This document shows positions 8,066-15,513 of a stretch of DNA of 20,809 bases, piece by piece. The stretch comes from Gammaproteobacteria bacterium (GTDB lineage Bacteria > Pseudomonadota > Gammaproteobacteria > Steroidobacterales > Steroidobacteraceae). The stretch is from NCBI GenBank assembly GCA_005877965.1, contig VBNP01000124.1, forward strand, positions 1 through 20,809, read 5' to 3'. Positions within the stretch are counted from its first letter, which is position 1; each line of letters opens with the position of its first letter. The position numbers and the translations under genes are program-made. Below the pieces are notes generated by a model. The model searched no databases. It was not told the origin of the DNA and saw nothing but the letters and a program-made list of their open reading frames with translations.

Positions 8066-8094
8066 GCACGGGATCGAGGGGCTGCGCGAGCCGC

Positions 8095-8313
8095 TCAGCG
8101 GCCGCGATAGATGATGCGACCCTTGCTCAGGTCGTAGGGGGTCATCTCCACCGTGACCGCGTCCCCGGTCAGGATGCGGATGTAGTTTTTGCGCATCTTG
8201 CCGGAGATGTGCGCGGTCACCACGTGGCCATTCTTCAGTTTCACCCGGAAAGTCGTATTGGGCAGGGTCTCGACGACCTCGCCTTCCATCTGGATCGCGT
8301 CTTCTTTGGACAT
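8095..8313 (-). CDS. infA: Translation initiation factor IF-1
   Basis: IF-1 binds the ribosomal A site during initiation and helps IF-2 and IF-3. The 72-residue product has the full S1/OB fold: MSKEDAIQMEGEVVETLPN, TTFRVKLKNGHVVTAHISGK, MRKNYIRILTGDAVTVEMTPYDLSKGRIIYR, of the exact family length. The start ATG at 8313 is preceded by AAGGCGG, a good ribosome site that is itself part of a short palindrome. It is the last gene of the minus-strand run trxB, FemAB-like, aat, infA, 93 nt after aat, with a candidate promoter of its own in that gap. Confidence 0.98.
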   Translation of the reverse strand: MSKEDAIQMEGEVVETLPNTTFRVKLKNGHVVTAHISGKMRKNYIRILTGDAVTVEMTPYDLSKGRIIYRGR

Positions 8314-8315
8314 AC

Positions 8316-8328
8316 CGCCTTAAAGGCG
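8316..8328 (-). promoter_or_regulatory. Palindrome covering the infA ribosome binding site
   Basis: CGCCTTTAAGGCG, two 6-bp arms around one base, sits just before the infA ATG and contains its AAGG ribosome site. In RNA only about five pairs with a three-base loop could form. It might tune infA translation or bind a protein; no function is shown. Confidence 0.3.
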
Positions 8329-8339
8329 TTGGGGCGCGA

Positions 8340-8369
8340 ATTGGAGCACAAAGCGCGCTCCCCTGGCAA
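8340..8369 (-). promoter_or_regulatory. Candidate infA promoter
   Basis: On the minus strand TTGCCA (8369-8364, 5 of 6 matches to the -35) and TCCAAT (8345-8340, 4 of 6 to the -10) are 18 nt apart in the aat-infA gap. infA may therefore be transcribed independently of trxB and aat. Confidence 0.35.
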
Positions 8370-8406
8370 TTTGCAGCATCGACGCAGCCGCGCTCGCGGC
8401 CGCGCG

Positions 8407-9099
8407 TCACGGGGCCGCGAGCGCCGCTGAGGGCGCGCGCACGTGCTCGCGCAGCAGGGCCTGGAACTGGCTGCGGGGGATGGTGCGGCTGCCCAGAGTC
8501 GTGAGGTGGCGCGAGGGCAGCTGGCAATCGATCACCGCCAGAGTGTTGCGCCGGCACACCGCGACCAGGTGCGCGAGCGCGGCCTTGGAGGCATCCCGTG
8601 CGCGGCTGAACATCGACTCGCCGAAGAACACTCCCCCCAGGCGCACGCCGTACAGACCGCCCACCAGCTCCCCGCCGCGCCAGATCTCGATGCTGTGAGC
8701 GTGCTCTAGGTGGTGCAGCTGGAGGTACGCGGCGCGCATGTCGGAGGTGATCCAGGTGCCGGGACTTGCCGCGCGCGGCGCGGCGCACCCATCGATGACG
8801 GCGGCGAAATCGCGATCCATCGAGTAACTGAAGCCGCCGTTGCGCAGCGTCTTGGCGAGGCTGCGCGTGCAGTGAAACTCCTCCGGGAACAGCACCGCGC
8901 GCGGATCGGGCGACCACCACAGCACCGGTTGACCCGGCGAGTACCACGGAAAGATTCCACGCTGGTAGGCGGCGAGGAGGCGCTCGGGCGACAGGTCGCC
9001 ACCGGCCGCCAGCAATCCGCACGGCTCCTCCAGCGCCTGCTCGAGCGGCGGGAACCACTCCGGCGCGTCCTGCGCCGACAGCCAGGTGATGGTTTTCAC
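8407..9099 (-). CDS. aat: Leucyl/phenylalanyl-tRNA--protein transferase
   Basis: Aat transfers Leu or Phe from aminoacyl-tRNA to proteins with N-terminal Arg or Lys, creating N-degrons that ClpS passes to ClpA. The 230-aa product (E. coli 234) carries the family signatures: LLAAGGDLSPERLLAAYQRG, FPWYSPGQPVLWWSPDPRAV, LEHAHSIEIWRGGELVGGLY, FFGESMFSRARDASK and VIDCQLPSRHLTTLGSRTIP. The GTG start at 9099 overlaps the upstream gene's stop by 4 nt (GTGA), and the conserved N-terminus (KTITWLSAQDAPEWFPP) begins there, so the longer open frame is ignored. Its placement close to clpS-clpA is a functional grouping also seen in E. coli. Identification is firm. Confidence 0.96.
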   Translation of the reverse strand: MKTITWLSAQDAPEWFPPLEQALEEPCGLLAAGGDLSPERLLAAYQRGIFPWYSPGQPVLWWSPDPRAVLFPEEFHCTRSLAKTLRNGGFSYSMDRDFAAVIDGCAAPRAASPGTWITSDMRAAYLQLHHLEHAHSIEIWRGGELVGGLYGVRLGGVFFGESMFSRARDASKAALAHLVAVCRRNTLAVIDCQLPSRHLTTLGSRTIPRSQFQALLREHVRAPSAALAAP

Positions 9100-10256
9100 G
9101 CCCGCCCCGCGCTGCGCCGGCCCCGATAGGGGACGTGCTCCTGCACCTCGAGCGCGTAGGCTTGCACTGCTGCGGCTTCGCGCGCCAGGTACTCGGCAAT
9201 GGCGGCGCGGAACTGCGGATCGGCGATATAGTGCGCGGACCAGGTGATGGCGGGTTCGAATCCGCGGCTCACCTTGTGCTCGCCCTGGGTGCCGGGCTCG
9301 AAACGCGCGATGCGGCGCTCGATGCAGAACTCGATCCCCTGGTGGTAACACGCCTCGAAATGCAGGCTGTGGTAGTCGGCCGCCGCCCCCCAGTAGCGAC
9401 CGAACAGCGCCTCCTCACAGCAGAAGAAGACCGCGGCCGCCACCACCGCGCGTCCGTGCACGGCGAGCTTCACCATGAAGGATTCCGGCAGCGCGCGCGT
9501 CACCGCGCTGAAGAACGCGCGCGTCAGATACGGTTCGTGCCCGTGACGCACGAAGGTGTCGCGGTGCAGGGCATAGATGCGGTCGAGGAGCGGCTCGTCG
9601 AGCTCACCGCCGAAGCGTGTCTCAAAGCGCACGCCCGCATCCGCGACGCGGCGGCGCTCGCGACGCGCCTTCTTGCGTTTCTCGGCGGTGAAGGTGCCCA
9701 GGTAGTCATCGAAGCTCGCGTAACCGCGATTGTTCCAGTGGAACTGGCAGTCGCGGCGCAACAGCCAGCCGCGCTGCGCGCAGGCTGCGCGCGCCGGCTC
9801 ATCCAGAAACAGCGCATGCACGCCCGATAATCCGTGGCTCGCGGCGTGTTCTTCCAGATGCTCTAGCAGGCGCGCGGCGAGGGCGTCCCGATCCAGATCG
9901 GCGCGTACCAGCAGACGCGGTCCGGTCGCGGGCGTGAACGGCGCGGCGAGCGTGAGCTTCGGGTAGTAACGGCGGCCGACGCGCTCGTAGGCGCGCGCCC
10001 AGGCAAAGTCGAACACGAATTCACCGAACGAGTGCGTCTTCACGAACGCCGCGGCCGCCGCCGCGAGCCCCCGGGCATCGTGCAGGGTGAGGTAGCGCGG
10101 CTCCCAGCCGCTGCCCGGACCCACGCAGTGCGTGCGCTCGAGCGCTGCCAGGAACTCATGGCAGGTGAAGGGATTGCGCTGTGCGCCGAGATCATTCCAC
10201 TGCTGCGGCTCCAGCTCGTGGATGCTGCGCAGGAATTCGGCCTTGTCGGTCGGCAT
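9096..10256 (-). CDS. FemAB-like / GNAT-fold protein (COG3146, DUF482 type)
   Basis: 386 aa, matching a widespread proteobacterial family annotated as GNAT or peptidoglycan-bridge (FemAB-like) proteins whose reaction is not established. Recognisable family stretches are NPFTCHEFLAALERTHCVGPGSG (28-50), VKTHSFGEFVFDFAWARAYERVG (72-94), YYPKLTLAAPFTPATGPRLLV (97-117), QFHWNNRGYASFDDYL followed by the basic run KRKKARRERR (193-202), and a C-terminal GNAT half with GRYWGAAADYHSLHFEACYHQGIEFCIER and PGTQGEHKVSRGF. No signal peptide or membrane segment is seen, so it is probably cytoplasmic. The ATG at 10256 is 13 nt after the trxB stop; upstream in-frame residues are shadow sequence. Its stop overlaps the aat start, implying co-translation with another GNAT-fold, tRNA-using transferase. 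The link to Aat is inference from position and fold. Confidence 0.85.
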   Translation of the reverse strand: MPTDKAEFLRSIHELEPQQWNDLGAQRNPFTCHEFLAALERTHCVGPGSGWEPRYLTLHDARGLAAAAAAFVKTHSFGEFVFDFAWARAYERVGRRYYPKLTLAAPFTPATGPRLLVRADLDRDALAARLLEHLEEHAASHGLSGVHALFLDEPARAACAQRGWLLRRDCQFHWNNRGYASFDDYLGTFTAEKRKKARRERRRVADAGVRFETRFGGELDEPLLDRIYALHRDTFVRHGHEPYLTRAFFSAVTRALPESFMVKLAVHGRAVVAAAVFFCCEEALFGRYWGAAADYHSLHFEACYHQGIEFCIERRIARFEPGTQGEHKVSRGFEPAITWSAHYIADPQFRAAIAEYLAREAAAVQAYALEVQEHVPYRGRRSAGRA

Positions 10257-10269
10257 GGCTCGGGCTGAT

Positions 10270-11238
10270 CTAGCGGTGCGGCTGAGTGTCGAGCGTCTCG
10301 AGATAGCGGTCCGCATCGAGCGCCGCCATGCAGCCGGCGCCTGCCGAAGTGACGGCCTGGCGGTACACGTGGTCGGCGACGTCCCCGGCCGCAAACACTC
10401 CCGGCACGCTGGTGGCGGTGGCCTCGCCATCGAGCCCGCTGCGCACGGTGATGTAACCGGCGCGCATCGCGAGCTGTCCCTCGAACAGTGCCGTGTTGGG
10501 GGTGTGGCCGATGGCGACGAACAGGCCGGTCACGGTGAGCGCCTGTGACGGGCCACCGCTGAGCGAGCGCAGACGCACACCGTTCACGCCCTGCTCGCTC
10601 CCCAGTACCTCATCGACCGTGTGGTTCCAGATCACCGCCATCCGGCCGGCGGTCACTTCGCGAAACAGCCGCTCCTGCAGGATCTTTTCCGCACGCAGCT
10701 TGTCGCGCCGGTGCACGAGCGTGACGTGCTGCGCGATGTGCGACAGATACAGCGCCTCCTCGACCGCGGTGTTGCCGCCGCCCACCACCGCCACGCGCTG
10801 GTTGCGAAAGAAGAAGCCGTCGCAGGTGGCGCACGCCGAGACGCCGCGGCCACGGAAACGCTCCTCCGAAGGCAGCCCCAGGTAGCGAGCCGTCGCGCCG
10901 GTGGCGATGATGAGCGCATCGCAGCTGTAGCTGCGGGCGTCGCCGGTGAGCCTGAAGGGCCGCACGGCGAGTTCCACGGCTTGCACGTGATCGTTCACGA
11001 TGTCGGTGGCGAAGCGCTCGGCGTGGCGCTTCATGCGCTCCATGAGCGCCGGCCCCTGGAGTCCCTCGACATCGCCCGGCCAATTGTCGACCTCGGTGGT
11101 TGTCATGAGCTGTCCGCCCTGTGCCACACCGGTGATCAGCAGCGGCGCGCGATTGGCGCGCGCGGCATAAACTGCGGCGCTGTAGCCCGCGGGTCCGGAG
11201 CCTAGGATGATCAGGCGGCTGTGCCGGGTGGTCGTCAT
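10270..11238 (-). CDS. trxB: Thioredoxin reductase (NADPH)
   Basis: FAD-dependent enzyme that reduces thioredoxin with NADPH in the cytoplasm. The 322-aa protein (E. coli 321) shows the FAD-binding GSGPAGY (13-19), GGQLMTTTEVDNWPGD, the redox-active CATC (136-139, SACATCDGFF), the NADPH-binding GGGNTAVEEALYL (153-165) and the FAD-contacting GVFAAGDVADHVYRQAVTSAG. The ATG at 11238 is chosen over one 13 codons upstream because MTTTRHSRLIILGSGPAGY matches the family start and a GGAG lies 4 nt before it. It is the first gene of the minus-strand run with the FemAB-like gene and aat, and is divergent from ftsK. In E. coli cydDC sits between trxB and aat; here it does not. Confidence 0.97.
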   Translation of the reverse strand: MTTTRHSRLIILGSGPAGYSAAVYAARANRAPLLITGVAQGGQLMTTTEVDNWPGDVEGLQGPALMERMKRHAERFATDIVNDHVQAVELAVRPFRLTGDARSYSCDALIIATGATARYLGLPSEERFRGRGVSACATCDGFFFRNQRVAVVGGGNTAVEEALYLSHIAQHVTLVHRRDKLRAEKILQERLFREVTAGRMAVIWNHTVDEVLGSEQGVNGVRLRSLSGGPSQALTVTGLFVAIGHTPNTALFEGQLAMRAGYITVRSGLDGEATATSVPGVFAAGDVADHVYRQAVTSAGAGCMAALDADRYLETLDTQPHR

Positions 11239-11248
11239 GGCGCTCCCG

Positions 11249-11277
11249 ATTGAATCAGCGTCCGTGCATGGTACCAA
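11249..11277 (-). promoter_or_regulatory. Candidate trxB promoter
   Basis: On the minus strand TTGGTA (11277-11272) and TTCAAT (11254-11249) are 17 nt apart, each with four matches to the sigma-70 consensus. Transcription would start very close to the trxB ribosome site. The element lies next to the ftsK -10 in a 78-bp divergent gap, so the two promoters may compete. Confidence 0.35.
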
Positions 11278-11281
11278 GCCC

Positions 11282-11287
11282 TATAAT
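11282..11287 (+). promoter_or_regulatory. Consensus -10 element of the ftsK promoter
   Basis: A perfect TATAAT lies 29 nt before the ftsK ATG. No good -35 is found at 16-18 nt spacing; TTGAAT at 11250-11255 is too far (26 nt). Transcription would begin near 11294, at the foot of a leader hairpin. Confidence 0.5.
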
Positions 11288-11292
11288 GGCGG

Positions 11293-11310
11293 CCGTCTAT
11301 CTTAAGACGG
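11293..11310 (+). promoter_or_regulatory. Hairpin in the ftsK leader overlapping the ribosome site
   Basis: CCGTCT and AGACGG form a perfect 6-bp stem around the loop ATCTTA. The 3' arm runs into the ftsK ribosome site GGAG (11309-11312), so folding would hide part of it. If transcription starts near 11294, the stem would sit at the very 5' end of the message and could affect translation or stability. Confidence 0.4.
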
Positions 11311-11316
11311 AGAATC

Positions 11317-13497
11317 ATGGGATTGGCTGAAACCTCCGCGTCGGCACGCGCTGCTTCGCGCTTCACGTCGGCCGTGACCCGCGGCCTGCGCGAGAGCGCC
11401 ATCATCGCGCTGGGCATCGTGGCGCTGGTGCTGCTGATCGCGCTGCTCACCTACAGCCCCGATGACCCCGGGTTTTCCTTCACCGGCAATTCCGCGCCGG
11501 TGCACAACCGTATCGGCGTCATCGGCGCGTGGCTCGCCGACGTGCTGTTTTTTCTCTTCGGCCGCCCGGCGTTCCTGTTCCCGCTGGTGCTGGCGGCGGC
11601 ATGCTGGGGCCTGCAGCGGCGCCTGAAGGCGCAGGCCGCCGTCTCGCGCGTCAACACCCTGGTGCGCTTCGCCGGATTCGTGCTGGTGCTGGTGGCGAGC
11701 TGCGGGCTCACGACGCTGCACTGGCAGCCCGGGGCACTGCGACAGACCGCCGGCGGCGTGGCGGGGAGCGTGGTGGGCGAGGGCCTGGTTGCGGGGCTGG
11801 ATTTTCTAGGCGCCACGCTGGTGCTGATCGCCGCCTGGATGGCGGGTCTGTCACTCGCCTTTGGCGTTTCCTGGCTCACCATCATGGACCGCTTGGGTGC
11901 GCTCACCTGGGGCGCGATCGGCCGCTGGCGCGCGCGCTGGGCCACGGCGCGCGATGCCGCGGAAGGGCGCGAACGGCGCCAGGCGCGCAAGGAGGCGATG
12001 GAGAGCGAGCAGAGGAAATCCGCCACCCGGGCACCACCGCGCATCGAGCCGCCGCTGCCGGTGGTCGAGAAAAGCGCGCGCGTCGAGCGCGAACGCCAGG
12101 TACCACTGTTCGATCCGCCGAAGGCGAGCGAGCTGCCGCCCCTGAAGCTGCTGGACGATCCGCCGCCGCGCGAGTCGCTGTATTCCGCCGAGGCGCTCGA
12201 GGCGCTGTCGCGACTCGTGGAGATGAAGCTCAAGGACTTCACCATCGATGCGGAGGTGGTGGCGGTGCAGCCCGGCCCGGTGGTCACGCGCTTCGAGCTG
12301 CGCCCGGCGCCGGGCGTGAAGGCCAGCCAGATCACGGCGCTCGCCAAGGACCTGGCGCGCGCGCTGTCGGTGCTCTCCGTGCGCGTGGTGGAGGTCATTC
12401 CGGGCAAGAGCGTGATGGGACTGGAGATCGCCAACGAGAAGCGCGAGGTGGTCACGCTCGGGGAGATCATCCGCTCACGCGCCTACGATGAGATGCACTC
12501 GCCCCTCGCCCTGGCGCTCGGCAAGGACATCGGCGGCCAGCCGGTGGTCGCCGACCTCACGCGCATGCCGCATCTGCTCATCGCCGGCACCACCGGCTCG
12601 GGCAAGTCGGTGGCGCTCAACGCCATGGTGCTGTCGCTGCTCTACAAGTCCACCGCCGAGCACGTGCGCCTGATCATGATCGACCCGAAGATGCTGGAGC
12701 TCTCGGTGTACGAGGGCATTCCGCATCTGCTGGCGCCGGTCGTGACCGACATGAAACAGGCCGCCAACGATCCGAGCATCGACCAGAGGCAGATCCTGGA
12801 TCTCACGCCGCTCCCCTACGTGGTGGTGGTGGTCGATGAGTTCGCCGACATGATGATGATCGTCGGCAAGAAAGTGGAGGAACTCATAACGCGTCTGGCG
12901 CAGAAGGCGCGCGCTTCGGGCATTCACCTGGTGCTCGCGACCCAGCGACCCTCGGTCGATGTGATTACCGGACTCATCAAGGCGAATATTCCCTGCCGCA
13001 TCGCCTTCCAGGTCTCGGCGCGGGTCGACTCGCGCACCATTCTCGACCAGATGGGTGCGGAGACGCTGCTCGGGCATGGCGACATGCTGTATCTGCCCCC
13101 GGGCACCTCGCTCCCCACCCGGGTGCACGGTGCGTTCGTGTCCGACCAGGAAGTGCATCGTGTGGTGGAAGCGCTGAAGACGCCGCAGCCGCCGCACTAC
13201 ATCGAGGAAGTGCTGTCCGGACCCAGATTCCCGATCCCGGGACTGTCGGGGGAGGACGGCGAGGGCGACGGCGGCAATGGCGGCGAGGATGCCGAGCAGG
13301 ATCCGCTGTACGACGAGGCGGTGCGGATCGTGACGACCGAGCGCAAGCCCTCCATATCGTACGTGCAGCGGCGGCTGAAAATCGGCTACAACCGAGCCGC
13401 GCGGATGCTCGAAGGAATGGAGCAGGCGGGGCTGGTGGGCCCGCTGCAGGCCAATGGCGCGCGCGACGTGCTGGCGCCCGCGCCGCCGGAGGAGTGA
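11317..13497 (+). CDS. ftsK: DNA translocase FtsK, missing about 40 residues inside the motor domain
   Basis: FtsK anchors at the division septum and pumps chromosomal DNA to resolve dimers at dif. The 726-aa protein has an N-terminal membrane region (about 20-195, several hydrophobic helices from ALGIVALVLLIALLTYSPDDPGF), a fairly short charged and proline linker (200-285), the alpha/beta motor with Walker A GTTGSGKS (424-431) and Walker B VVVVVDEFADMM (D507), and a gamma winged helix (AVRIVTTERKPSISYVQRRLKIGYNRAARMLEGME). Between them the text runs DMKQAAN (to 484) straight into DPSIDQRQ. Relatives have about 40 more residues here (ALRWCVAEMERRY and following), part of the RecA-like core. 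The reading frame is kept. In an ordinarily essential gene this suggests either an assembly gap or an unusual motor. The ATG follows GGAG by 4 nt. Confidence 0.94.
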   Translation: MGLAETSASARAASRFTSAVTRGLRESAIIALGIVALVLLIALLTYSPDDPGFSFTGNSAPVHNRIGVIGAWLADVLFFLFGRPAFLFPLVLAAACWGLQRRLKAQAAVSRVNTLVRFAGFVLVLVASCGLTTLHWQPGALRQTAGGVAGSVVGEGLVAGLDFLGATLVLIAAWMAGLSLAFGVSWLTIMDRLGALTWGAIGRWRARWATARDAAEGRERRQARKEAMESEQRKSATRAPPRIEPPLPVVEKSARVERERQVPLFDPPKASELPPLKLLDDPPPRESLYSAEALEALSRLVEMKLKDFTIDAEVVAVQPGPVVTRFELRPAPGVKASQITALAKDLARALSVLSVRVVEVIPGKSVMGLEIANEKREVVTLGEIIRSRAYDEMHSPLALALGKDIGGQPVVADLTRMPHLLIAGTTGSGKSVALNAMVLSLLYKSTAEHVRLIMIDPKMLELSVYEGIPHLLAPVVTDMKQAANDPSIDQRQILDLTPLPYVVVVVDEFADMMMIVGKKVEELITRLAQKARASGIHLVLATQRPSVDVITGLIKANIPCRIAFQVSARVDSRTILDQMGAETLLGHGDMLYLPPGTSLPTRVHGAFVSDQEVHRVVEALKTPQPPHYIEEVLSGPRFPIPGLSGEDGEGDGGNGGEDAEQDPLYDEAVRIVTTERKPSISYVQRRLKIGYNRAARMLEGMEQAGLVGPLQANGARDVLAPAPPEE

Positions 13498-13501
13498 GGG
13501 A

Positions 13502-14149
13502 TTGCCTGGCGCAGCCGCGACCGCAGCCTGTGCTCTGGCACTGGTGAGTGTCGCGGCGGCGCAGGCATCCGCCACGCCGCTCGACGGGTATCTCGATGGT
13601 CTCAGGACACTGCGCGCGAGCTTCCTGCAGACGCTCGTCGATGCGCATGGCCGCGAAATCGACCGCGCCACCGGCACGCTCATCGTGGCGCGTCCCGGGA
13701 AGTTCAGCTGGGAGACCCGTCCGCAGCGGCCGGTCTCCGGCGGCGGCGCGGGTCAACTCATGGTTTGCGACGGAACGAACCTGTGGTTTCTCGACCGCGA
13801 TCTCGCGCAGGTGACCGTCAAGCCGGTCGACGCCGCCCTCTCGGCCACGCCCGCCATGCTGCTCTCGGGCGCAGCAGACCTGAACAAGAGCTTCAGCATC
13901 ACCCCCGCCGGGCGGCGGGACGGGCTCGAGTGGGTGCTGGTGGAGCCGCGCGGCGACGCGGCAGACTTCCGCAGCGCGCTGTTCGGCTTCGCGCACCGGG
14001 ATCTGAAACGCATGATCCTCGAAGACAAACTTGGTCAGACCGCGACCATCAGTTTCGAGAGAATCGAGCGCAATGGTCCGGTGGCCCCGGGCGAGGTGAG
14101 CTTCACGCCGCCCGCGGGCACCGATGTGATCGGCACACCGCGCGAGTGA
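13502..14149 (+). CDS. lolA: Outer-membrane lipoprotein carrier LolA
   Basis: LolA is the periplasmic chaperone that takes lipoproteins from LolCDE to LolB. The mature part matches the family: LDGYLDGLRTLRASFLQTLVD, GTLIVARPGKFSWETRP, MVCDGTNLWFLDRDLAQVTV, TPAMLLSGAADLNKSF and VSFTPPAGTDVIG. I choose the TTG at 13502 (215 aa) because GGAGGAG ends 7 nt before it and a short hydrophobic signal (ACALALVSVAAAQASA) follows. That signal has no basic residue near its start, which is unusual. An in-frame ATG at 13454 would add an arginine-rich n-region but overlaps ftsK by 44 nt. The gene lies 4 nt after ftsK, the standard ftsK-lolA-rarA order. Product is well supported; the start is uncertain. Confidence 0.9.
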   Translation: MPGAAATAACALALVSVAAAQASATPLDGYLDGLRTLRASFLQTLVDAHGREIDRATGTLIVARPGKFSWETRPQRPVSGGGAGQLMVCDGTNLWFLDRDLAQVTVKPVDAALSATPAMLLSGAADLNKSFSITPAGRRDGLEWVLVEPRGDAADFRSALFGFAHRDLKRMILEDKLGQTATISFERIERNGPVAPGEVSFTPPAGTDVIGTPRE

Positions 14150-14184
14150 GCGCGGCGCGGTAGCGGGATGCGATCCGTAACATC

Positions 14185-15510
14185 GTGAGTGCGCGCCCCC
14201 CAAGTGACCGCGATCCGCTGCGGCCGCTCGCGGACCGGATGCGCCCGCGCGCGCTCAGCGAGTTCGTCGGCCAGCAACATCTGCTGGGCTCCGGCAAGCC
14301 ATTGTCCGCCAGCATCACCGCCGGACAGCTGCACTCGCTGATCTTCTGGGGCCCGCCGGGCACCGGCAAGACCACGCTCGCGCGGCTCATCGCCCGCGCT
14401 TCCAACGCGCAGTTCATCGCGCTGTCGGCGGTCATGGCCGGCGTGAAGGACATCCGCGCCGCAGTGGAGGCGGCGCGCGCCGTGCGCGCCCAGGACGGGC
14501 GACCGACGCTGCTGTTCCTGGACGAGGTGCACCGTTTCAACAAGGCGCAGCAGGACACGTTCCTGCCGTACCTGGAGGACGGGACGCTCACTTTCGTGGG
14601 CGCGACCACCGAGAACCCGTCCTTCGAAGTGATCAGCGCACTGCTGTCGCGCGCGCGCGTGTACGTGCTGCGCGCCCTGTCGGTGGAGGATCTCACCGTG
14701 CTGCTGCAGGCGGCGCTGCGCGATCCGGAGCGGGGCCTGGGCCGGGAGCAGCTGCAGGCGGAACCGGCGGCATTGGAGCTCATCGCCCGCGCCGCCGACG
14801 GTGATGCGCGCCGGGCGCTCAACATGCTGGAGCTGGCCGCGGGACTGTTGCAGGCCGGCGGCGCCGCGCGTGTGCTGACCGTCGCCGTGGCGCAGGAGGT
14901 GGCCGCCGGCGGGCAGCGCCGCTTCGATAAGGGTGGTGATCAGTTCTACGAGCAGATCTCCGCGCTGCACAAGGCGGTGCGCGGCACCGATCCCGACGCG
15001 GCGCTCTACTGGTTGTGCCGCATGCTCGATGGCGGGTGCGATCCGCGCTATATCGCGCGGCGGGTGACGCGCATGGCGGTGGAGGACATCGGACTTGCCG
15101 ACCCGCGCGCACTCGCGCTGGCGCTCGATGGCTGGGAGACTTACGAGCGCCTGGGGACCCCGGAAGGTGAGCTGGCCATCGCCACCGCGGTGGTGTATCT
15201 CGCCTGCGCGCCCAAGAGCAACGCGCTGTACGTCGCCATGGGCGAGGCCATGGCGGACGTCAGCGAGTTCGGCACGCTGGAAGTGCCGCTGCGGCTGCGC
15301 AACGCGCCGACACGCCTGATGAAGAGCCTGGGTTACGGGCGCGATTACCGTTACGCACACGATGAGCCCGAAGCATTCGCCGCCGGGGAGCGCTACCTGC
15401 CGGATGAGATGCCGGATCGGCGATACTATCGCCCCGTTTCCCGGGGTCTGGAAGTGAAAATCGGCGAGGCGCTCGAGCGCCTGCGGGCCCGGACGGCAGC
15501 GAAAGGCTGA
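14185..15510 (+). CDS. rarA: Replication-associated recombination protein RarA (MgsA, AAA+ ATPase)
   Basis: RarA is a clamp-loader-like AAA+ ATPase acting at stalled replication forks. The 441-aa protein (E. coli 447) contains RMRPRALSEFVGQQHLLGSGKPL, Walker A GPPGTGKT (56-63), Walker B LLFLDEVHRFNK (D113, E114), the sensor-1 region GATTENPSFEVISALLSRARV, arginine-finger and sensor-2 regions (DGDARRALNMLE), and the tetramerisation/MgsA C-domain (RRFDKGGDQFYEQISALHKAVRGTDPDAALYWL, IVYLACAPKSN-like VVYLACAPKSNALY, YGRDYRYAHDEPEAFAAGERYLP). It starts with GTG at 14185, 35 nt after lolA, with a weak ribosome site. It ends 3 nt before serS. Nothing appears truncated. Confidence 0.97.
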   Translation: MSARPPSDRDPLRPLADRMRPRALSEFVGQQHLLGSGKPLSASITAGQLHSLIFWGPPGTGKTTLARLIARASNAQFIALSAVMAGVKDIRAAVEAARAVRAQDGRPTLLFLDEVHRFNKAQQDTFLPYLEDGTLTFVGATTENPSFEVISALLSRARVYVLRALSVEDLTVLLQAALRDPERGLGREQLQAEPAALELIARAADGDARRALNMLELAAGLLQAGGAARVLTVAVAQEVAAGGQRRFDKGGDQFYEQISALHKAVRGTDPDAALYWLCRMLDGGCDPRYIARRVTRMAVEDIGLADPRALALALDGWETYERLGTPEGELAIATAVVYLACAPKSNALYVAMGEAMADVSEFGTLEVPLRLRNAPTRLMKSLGYGRDYRYAHDEPEAFAAGERYLPDEMPDRRYYRPVSRGLEVKIGEALERLRARTAAKG

Positions 15511-15513
15511 AGC

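Noticed and set aside
8049..8094. tRNA gene between clpA and infA, as in E. coli
   Set aside because: The gap is 46 bp, too short for a tRNA, and shows no T-loop sequence.
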